From positions 947,008 through 1,011,007 of the forward strand of contig NZ_MINL01000001.1 of assembly GCF_001882345.1 (NCBI RefSeq): DNA of 64,000 bases. The letters run 5' to 3'. This document shows positions 59,708 to 64,000 of the stretch, in pieces. The number at the start of each line of letters is the position of its first letter. The stretch's first letter is position 1. Under the pieces are notes generated by a model, which saw nothing but the letters and a program-made list of their open reading frames with translations, did no database searches and was not told the DNA's origin. Origin of the DNA: Halomonas sp. QHL1. GTDB taxonomy: Bacteria; Pseudomonadota; Gammaproteobacteria; Pseudomonadales; Halomonadaceae. The translations under genes and the position numbers were made by a program.

Positions 59708-59848
59708 GCAAATGTAATGACGCCGATTTGTACCCAGATTGCGGGCGTCCACTTGGTCACTGACTTAGAATTAGTTACTGACCCAGTGAAGTGCAGCTAA
59801 AAGGGTGTGTCCAGCGTTGATGGCCACCCATTAGGGTGGCCTTTTTTT
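59708..59848 (+). ncRNA. Candidate structured small RNA or attenuated leader upstream of metNIQ
   Basis: The stretch between the strong promoter and a strong terminator would give a transcript of about 140 nt. It folds into three parts: GACGCC/GGCGTC (near 59719-59749), an extended hairpin near 59752-59797 (CACTT...AAGTG enclosing GGTCACTGAC with GTTACTGACC), and the terminator stem. A 27-codon frame inside has no ribosome site and no Met run. It could be a stand-alone sRNA or a riboswitch-like leader of metN, which starts 140 nt downstream. No known SAM riboswitch consensus or MetJ box was recognised. Confidence 0.45.
59822..59848 (+). terminator. Strong intrinsic terminator upstream of metN
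   Basis: GGCCACCC (59822-59829) pairs perfectly with GGGTGGCC (59834-59841), followed by seven T. No protein gene on this strand lies upstream, so it must end a leader or sRNA. Confidence 0.9.
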
Positions 59849-59889
59849 ATTCCCCGCCCTATCCTTAGCCGCCCTATTTTTAGTGATCC

Positions 59890-59911
59890 GAGAGCTTAGC
59901 CGCTCTTTTTT
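59890..59911 (+). terminator. Second terminator-like hairpin before metN
   Basis: AGAGC (59891-59895) pairs with GCTCT (59902-59906), followed by T6. Weak stem, but in line with an attenuation region. Confidence 0.4.
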
Positions 59912-59987
59912 AACCGATCTGTTTTTTTAACGGATGGGGGCGCGCACTCCCGCACTCTGTTTTCGGCCTACCGGTAAGGCAAACGCT

Positions 59988-61046
59988 ATGATTGAACTTA
60001 GCAACGTCAGTAAAACCTATTTCAGTAACAACAAGGGAAGCGGCGCCAAGGCCGTCCATGCACTCAAAAATGCCACGCTCACTGTGCCCAAAGGCACGAT
60101 TCACGGCGTCATTGGCCTCTCCGGCGCAGGCAAATCAACACTGATTCGCTGCGTAAATCTCTTAGAGCGCCCCACTAGCGGCAGTGTCACGGTAGATGGC
60201 CAGGAAATGACGCAGCTGAGCAACGCAGCGCTTAACCGTGCGCGTCACCGTATTGGCATGATTTTTCAACACTTCAATTTGCTAACTACACGCACGGTGT
60301 TCGACAACGTTGCCCTACCTCTTGAACTAATGGGGCAAAAACGCCACACCGTTCGCGATCGCGTTATTCCTCTCCTGGAAATGGTAGGTCTGGCGGATAA
60401 AGCCAACCAGTACCCTGCTCAACTTTCCGGGGGCCAAAAGCAGCGGGTAGCGATTGCTCGTGCGCTTGCCAGCAAGCCACAGGTACTGCTCTGCGATGAG
60501 GCAACCTCTGCCCTAGACCCACAAACCACCAGCTCAATACTGGAACTGCTGCGCGATATTAACCATCAACTGGGCATTACCATTCTGTTGATCACCCATG
60601 AGATGGAAGTAGTCAAATCGATTTGCCACCGAGTCAGCTTGATTTCCGACGGCGAACTGGTGGAGGACTCGGAAGTCGGCGACTTCTTTACCGCCCCGCG
60701 TACCCAGCTTGGTCGTGAGTTTCTTAACGACTTTCTGCAGCTAACACCGCCCAAAGAGCTGATCGAGAGGCTCCTTGATGCCCCCGGCGAAAACACCCAC
60801 CCAGTGGTACGCCTAACCTTCTCGGGCGATGCGGTCTCGACGCCGTTGATTTCCCGCCTTGCCCGGGAGTGCGGGGTCGATGTCAGCATTTTACAAGCAA
60901 AGGTAGAGTCGATTCAGGAGCGCACCCTGGGCCTGATGATTGCAGAGCTATTAGGCTCACCGCTGCAAACTCAGCAAGCCATGCACTATCTCGAATCTCA
61001 TCAACTGCAAGTGGAGGTACTCGGCCATGTCCAGCGCAATGATTGA
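59988..61046 (+). CDS. metN: Methionine ABC transporter ATP-binding protein MetN
   Basis: A 352-residue ATPase powering methionine import. Walker A GLSGAGKST is at 43-51, the LSGGQKQRVAIAR signature near 145-157, and a C-terminal NIL/ACT-like regulatory domain (about 275-352) that in E. coli senses internal methionine. ATG 59988 is used; an 18-codon longer frame has no ribosome site. Its end overlaps metI by 20 nt. Confidence 0.93.
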   Translation: MIELSNVSKTYFSNNKGSGAKAVHALKNATLTVPKGTIHGVIGLSGAGKSTLIRCVNLLERPTSGSVTVDGQEMTQLSNAALNRARHRIGMIFQHFNLLTTRTVFDNVALPLELMGQKRHTVRDRVIPLLEMVGLADKANQYPAQLSGGQKQRVAIARALASKPQVLLCDEATSALDPQTTSSILELLRDINHQLGITILLITHEMEVVKSICHRVSLISDGELVEDSEVGDFFTAPRTQLGREFLNDFLQLTPPKELIERLLDAPGENTHPVVRLTFSGDAVSTPLISRLARECGVDVSILQAKVESIQERTLGLMIAELLGSPLQTQQAMHYLESHQLQVEVLGHVQRND

Positions 61047-61680
61047 TCTAATTTTACAGGCCACGCTGGATACCCTTTATATGGTGGCCGTTTCAGGACT
61101 TATTTCTACCCTCGTCGGCCTACCCCTTGGGGTAATGCTGTACGTTACGCGCCCGCGGCAGATATTGGCGAAGCCAGTGCTTAATCAAGTCCTGAGCATT
61201 ATTACCAACGTTGGTCGCTCTATCCCGTTTATTATTTTGATGGTAGCGATCATTCCTTTTACGCGCATGCTGGTGGGTACCTCGATTGGCATCAACGCCG
61301 CGTCGGTACCGCTCACGATTGCCGCTATACCGTTTGTAGCACGACTGGTAGAGGCGGCGCTCAATGAAATCTCGCCGGGTTTAATTGAAGCCGCCCAAGC
61401 CATGGGCGCAACGCCTTGGCAAATTATTGGCAAAGTGCTGATTCCGGAAGCTCGCGGGGGGATCATGACCGGCTTAACCATTACCGTGGTCACCCTGGTC
61501 AGCTACTCAGCCATGGCAGGCGCAGTAGGCGGCGGTGGCCTCGGCGACTTAGGCATTCGTTATGGCTACAACCGCTTCAACCCCACCATCATGCTGATTA
61601 CCGTGGTTATCTTGGTTGTCATGGTGCAAGGCTTTCAGAGCTTGGGTGACTACTTGGTACGCAAAAGTGACCGCAAGTAG
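61027..61680 (+). CDS. metI: Methionine ABC transporter permease MetI
   Basis: A 217-residue membrane permease with five helices. The ATPase-contacting EAA-type loop (EAAQAMGATPWQIIGKVLIP, about 120-139) is intact. It overlaps metN and precedes metQ by 104 nt. Confidence 0.94.
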   Translation: MSSAMIDLILQATLDTLYMVAVSGLISTLVGLPLGVMLYVTRPRQILAKPVLNQVLSIITNVGRSIPFIILMVAIIPFTRMLVGTSIGINAASVPLTIAAIPFVARLVEAALNEISPGLIEAAQAMGATPWQIIGKVLIPEARGGIMTGLTITVVTLVSYSAMAGAVGGGGLGDLGIRYGYNRFNPTIMLITVVILVVMVQGFQSLGDYLVRKSDRK

Positions 61681-61784
61681 CAGCGCGTTCATCACGCCGC
61701 CCATTATAACCAAAATGCATTAGACAACCGTTTTTTATTGCCGCATCATTGCACCATCAAGCACAACGTCACTGGAGAGACCTC

Positions 61785-62576
61785 ATGCAAAAACTGATTA
61801 TTGGCAGTCTTACAGCCCTGGCGCTTGCGGTTAACGTCGCCAGCGCTGAAACGCGCAGCATCAAAATGGGCACCGTTGCGGGCCCTGAAACAGAAGTGAT
61901 GGAAGTGGCGGCGCGCATTGCCAAAGAAGAGTACGACCTTGATGTAGAAATCATCGAGTTCACTGATTACGTTACCCCGAATGCCGCCCTGGCCGATGGC
62001 AGCTTAGATGCCAATGCCTACCAGCATGAGCCCTACCTGCAGTCGATGGTCGACGACCGCGGCTATGACCTGGCAATCGCTGGCTACACCTTCGTTTACC
62101 CGATTGGCGCTTACTCAGAAAAATACGACAGCATTGATGATCTACCGGACGGCGCCCAAATCGCGCTGCCTAACGATCCTTCCAATGAAGGTCGTGCGCT
62201 GATTTTGATGCACAACGAAGGACTGATCACCCTTAACGATCCGGAATTTCTCGAATCAACGCCTATCGATATTGCTGAAAACCCCCGCGACTTCCGCTTC
62301 CGTGAAATTGAAGCCGCCCAGCTACCCCGCGTGCTGCCCGATGTTGACATGGCGTTTATCAACAACACCTTCGCGCAGCCTGCTGGTTTAAGCCTGGATG
62401 ATGCCTTGATCAAAGAGGGCCCCGAGTCTCCTTACGTCAACCTGATCGCGGTTCGCGGCGGTGACGAAGAGCGCGAAGAGATTCGCCAGTTGGTCGACGC
62501 CTATCAGCGCGATGAAGTGATCCAGAAAGCTGAAGAGCTATTCAAAGGCGCAGCAGTTCCTGGCTGGACAGAGTAA
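61785..62576 (+). CDS. metQ: Methionine-binding protein MetQ
   Basis: A 263-residue periplasmic binding protein. A 22-residue signal peptide ends VASA-ET; unlike most MetQ, no lipobox cysteine is seen, so it may be soluble. The domain shows YVTPNAALADGSLDANAYQHEPYL, typical of NlpA/MetQ. GGAGAG lies 5 nt before ATG 61785. Confidence 0.93.
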   Translation: MQKLIIGSLTALALAVNVASAETRSIKMGTVAGPETEVMEVAARIAKEEYDLDVEIIEFTDYVTPNAALADGSLDANAYQHEPYLQSMVDDRGYDLAIAGYTFVYPIGAYSEKYDSIDDLPDGAQIALPNDPSNEGRALILMHNEGLITLNDPEFLESTPIDIAENPRDFRFREIEAAQLPRVLPDVDMAFINNTFAQPAGLSLDDALIKEGPESPYVNLIAVRGGDEEREEIRQLVDAYQRDEVIQKAEELFKGAAVPGWTE

Positions 62577-62602
62577 TACCGCAAGCCATCAATAGATGAC
62601 AT

Positions 62603-62647
62603 CAGGCCGGCACGCATAGGTACCCATATGCAAAAAGTGTCGGCCTG
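62603..62647 (+). other. Stem-loop between metQ and msrC
   Basis: CAGGCCGGCAC (62603-62613) pairs with GTGTCGGCCTG (62637-62647), one G-U pair. No T-run, so it may stabilise the metQ mRNA rather than stop transcription. Confidence 0.5.
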
Positions 62648-62672
62648 TTGCGTTAGCAGCAAAGGATGCCAA

Positions 62673-63158
62673 ATGCAAAACAGTGTTGACTACCCTCTTC
62701 TCAATCGCCAGCTTGAAGCGCTGCTCGATACACGCGATTGGCTTACCAACAGCGCACAAACCTGCGCCTTTATTCACCAGCAGCTTAGCGACTTAAACTG
62801 GGTAGGCTTTTATCTTCAGCGCCAGCCTGACGTGTTAGGTTTAGGCCCTTTTCAGGGTCAGCCCGCTTGCCATCCTATCCCTTTCAGCAAAGGCGTGTGT
62901 GGGGCGGCCGCACGCTTACAAACCACCCAGCGAGTGGATGACGTGCACGCGGTCGCCGACCATATTGCCTGCGACGCCAACTCACGCTCCGAGCTAGTGA
63001 TTCCCATCGTGATCAATGGCGACCTTTGGGGCGTACTGGACCTGGATAGCCCGCTGCATGCGCGATTCACCCAGCAAGACCAAGCAGGCATTGAAGCACT
63101 GGTAGCCACCTTTATGCGCCAAACAGACCTACCCGACCTAATTAGAAAAACCAGCTAA
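62673..63158 (+). CDS. msrC: Free methionine-(R)-sulfoxide reductase (GAF domain)
   Basis: A 161-residue GAF-fold enzyme reducing free methionine-R-sulfoxide. The three catalytic cysteines C66, C76 and C100 keep the family spacing (10 and 24 residues, as in the E. coli enzyme), with LGPFQGQPAC and KGVCG blocks. ATG 62673 has AAAGGA 6 nt upstream. Behind metNIQ, it probably repairs imported oxidised methionine. Confidence 0.92.
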   Translation: MQNSVDYPLLNRQLEALLDTRDWLTNSAQTCAFIHQQLSDLNWVGFYLQRQPDVLGLGPFQGQPACHPIPFSKGVCGAAARLQTTQRVDDVHAVADHIACDANSRSELVIPIVINGDLWGVLDLDSPLHARFTQQDQAGIEALVATFMRQTDLPDLIRKTS

Positions 63159-63180
63159 AAGCGCCCTATAGCAGCCACGC

Positions 63181-63216
63181 AAAAACGCCCCAGTCAGCAG
63201 TGACTGGGGCGTTTTG
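63181..63216. terminator. Bidirectional terminator between msrC and the tRNA-Val array
   Basis: A 13-bp perfect stem (63184-63196 with 63201-63213, loop GCAG) with T-runs on both strands ends msrC on the plus strand and the tRNA array on the minus strand. Confidence 0.9.
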
Positions 63217-63224
63217 ATAACAGC

Positions 63225-63301
63225 TGGTAGGACCAGGCGGATTTGAACCGCCGACCTCCACGATGTCAACGTGGCGCTCTAACCAACTGAGCTATGGTCC
63301 T
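63225..63301 (-). tRNA. tRNA-Val (GAC), copy 1 (promoter-distal)
   Basis: A 77-nt cloverleaf with encoded CCA; the anticodon loop TTGACAT gives GAC. The acceptor stem AGGACCA / TGGTCCT is fully paired (G3-C70). Confidence 0.96.
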
Positions 63302-63324
63302 GAAAATAGGTGTTGGCGCTAGGC

Positions 63325-63401
63325 TGGTAGAACCAGGCGGATTTGAACCGCCGACCTCCACGATGTCAACGTGGCGCTCTAACCAACTGAGCTATGGTCC
63401 T
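63325..63401 (-). tRNA. tRNA-Val (GAC), copy 2, with G3-U70 pair
   Basis: Same body as copy 1, but the 3' strand reads TGGTTCT against 5' AGGACCA, so position 3-70 is a G-U wobble; discriminator A73. The 23-nt spacer to the neighbours is identical, giving a 100-bp unit. Confidence 0.95.
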
Positions 63402-63424
63402 GAAAATAGGTGTTGGCGCTAGGC

Positions 63425-63501
63425 TGGTAGAACCAGGCGGATTTGAACCGCCGACCTCCACGATGTCAACGTGGCGCTCTAACCAACTGAGCTATGGTCC
63501 T
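63425..63501 (-). tRNA. tRNA-Val (GAC), copy 3, with G3-U70 pair
   Basis: Identical to copy 2, including the G3-U70 wobble in the acceptor stem. Confidence 0.95.
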
Positions 63502-63524
63502 GAAAATAGGTGTTGGCGCTAGGC

Positions 63525-63601
63525 TGGTAGAACCAGGCGGATTTGAACCGCCGACCTCCACGATGTCAACGTGGCGCTCTAACCAACTGAGCTATGGTTC
63601 T
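63525..63601 (-). tRNA. tRNA-Val (GAC), copy 4 (promoter-proximal)
   Basis: 5' AGAACCA with 3' TGGTTCT, fully paired through A3-U70. First in the transcript. Together with copy 1 it supplies both parents of the hybrid copies 2 and 3. Confidence 0.96.
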
Positions 63602-63606
63602 ATTGT

Positions 63607-63634
63607 GCTATATGGATAGCCGCATGCCTTGCAA
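63607..63634 (-). promoter_or_regulatory. Promoter of the tRNA-Val array
   Basis: Minus strand -35 TTGCAA (63634-63629) and -10 TATAGC (63612-63607), 16 bp apart, directly before copy 4. The start would be only a few bases before the tRNA. Confidence 0.5.
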
Positions 63635-63782
63635 CGGATGCATATCTTACGCTTTCATCACTGAATTGCAAGCTATTTCCCTTTACGCGGTGCTCTCCCC
63701 AGCAGTGCCCCCCATTACAAATAGAGGTTCAATTCGACACCTATAACCTTCTAGCGCTAGGCTAAGCACTTCAATGTTCTAG
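63635..63782. other. Intergenic stretch with no recognised feature
   Basis: No gene, tRNA or clear repeat seen; upstream of the tRNA promoter on the minus strand. Confidence 0.4.
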
Positions 63783-63923
63783 GGAGCCTCTGATTAACGT
63801 GATGAGCGCAGGCCATACAAGGCAAAAATCAACGAAAAAGTGGAGTTTACGGGCTGTAAATGAGCATTTTGAGGCGATTTGTAACGCCATATGGGCAAGC
63901 GCAATAGTGAATCAGAGGCTTCC
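63783..63923. mobile_element. Short inverted-repeat (MITE-like) element
   Basis: About 141 bp bounded by GGAGCCTCTGATT (63783-63795) and AATCAGAGGCTTCC (63910-63923), an 11-bp perfect plus one-base-offset inverted repeat. The interior encodes nothing convincing. No clear target duplication could be fixed. I recall similar sequences between genes in Halomonas, but this was not checked. Confidence 0.55.
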
Positions 63924-63950
63924 TGGATGTTATCTATAGGGAGATAAAAA

Positions 63951-64000
63951 ATGCTGGGTATTTTGCTAGGAAGCATAGCGATCGTGCTGTTATTGGCGAC
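63951..64000 (+). CDS. Start of a membrane-anchored protein, truncated by the window
   Basis: ATG preceded by GGGAG (7-8 nt upstream) opens MLGILLGSIAIVLLLA, a hydrophobic N-terminal anchor or signal. Only 16 codons are visible, too few to identify; a FadE-type acyl-CoA dehydrogenase start would look similar, but this is a guess. Confidence 0.5.
   Translation, partial: MLGILLGSIAIVLLLA

Noticed and set aside
63225..63601. CRISPR-like regular repeat with 100-bp period
   Set aside because: Each unit is a complete tRNA-Val gene with a 23-nt identical spacer.
63794..63976. 60-codon minus-strand frame near the window end
   Set aside because: It lies within the inverted-repeat element and has no support.

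Overview
The window looks like ordinary chromosome of a moderately halophilic gammaproteobacterium, most likely Halomonas or a close relative. This rests on protein-level recognition and synteny (lexA/psrA/nagZ as in Pseudomonas, a DUF2789 gene, an rRNA operon with Ile and Ala tRNAs in the spacer); no database search was run. There is no prophage, insertion sequence, CRISPR array or plasmid module.

Region by region. 1-5761: an rRNA operon on the minus strand (promoter, boxA, 16S, tRNA-Ile, tRNA-Ala, 23S, 5S, terminator), with a broken second 5S fragment beyond the first terminator. 5.9-14 kb: a di-heme peroxidase, an adenine deaminase-type enzyme, and cydABDC (cyanide-insensitive-type bd oxidase plus its assembly transporter). 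14-25.6 kb: Ca/Na antiporter, pqiABC lipid-transport operon, rhlE, an MFS exporter, asparaginase, small conserved proteins. 25.7-28.3 kb: queuosine precursor operon queC-queE-queD-ykgJ, all translationally coupled. 28.3-32.9 kb: a 1302-residue BTAD/AAA/TPR regulator behind miaE. 33.4-40.5 kb: acnB, an RraA-like protein, a membrane-fused glycerophosphodiesterase, gamma-glutamyltransferase. 40.6-49.5 kb: ppsA/ppsR divergent pair, hpt-nagZ-ldt-psrA facing lexA, purU. 49.7-53.4 kb: an RNase J-type nuclease and molybdenum cofactor genes (moaE, a moaC-moaD fusion, mobB). 53.4-59.4 kb: nucleobase uptake and salvage (uraA, upp, ung, gpt, apt, azgA) and riboflavin synthase. 59.4-63.2 kb: a promoter-terminator unit that looks like a small structured RNA or leader, then metNIQ and msrC (methionine import and repair of oxidised methionine). 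63.2-63.6 kb: four tandem tRNA-Val genes. The end carries a short inverted-repeat element and the first codons of another gene.

The most unusual signals are small. Two of the four tRNA-Val copies carry a G3-U70 wobble pair, the main identity element for alanyl-tRNA synthetase, apparently made by recombination between copies. A 15-bp tandem repeat between mobB and moaC encodes a 17-residue leader-like peptide ending 4 nt before moaC. A two-domain QueD appears to split its catalytic residues between halves. An 84-bp palindrome sits between the two spacer tRNAs. A candidate structured RNA with a near-consensus promoter and a perfect terminator lies upstream of metN.
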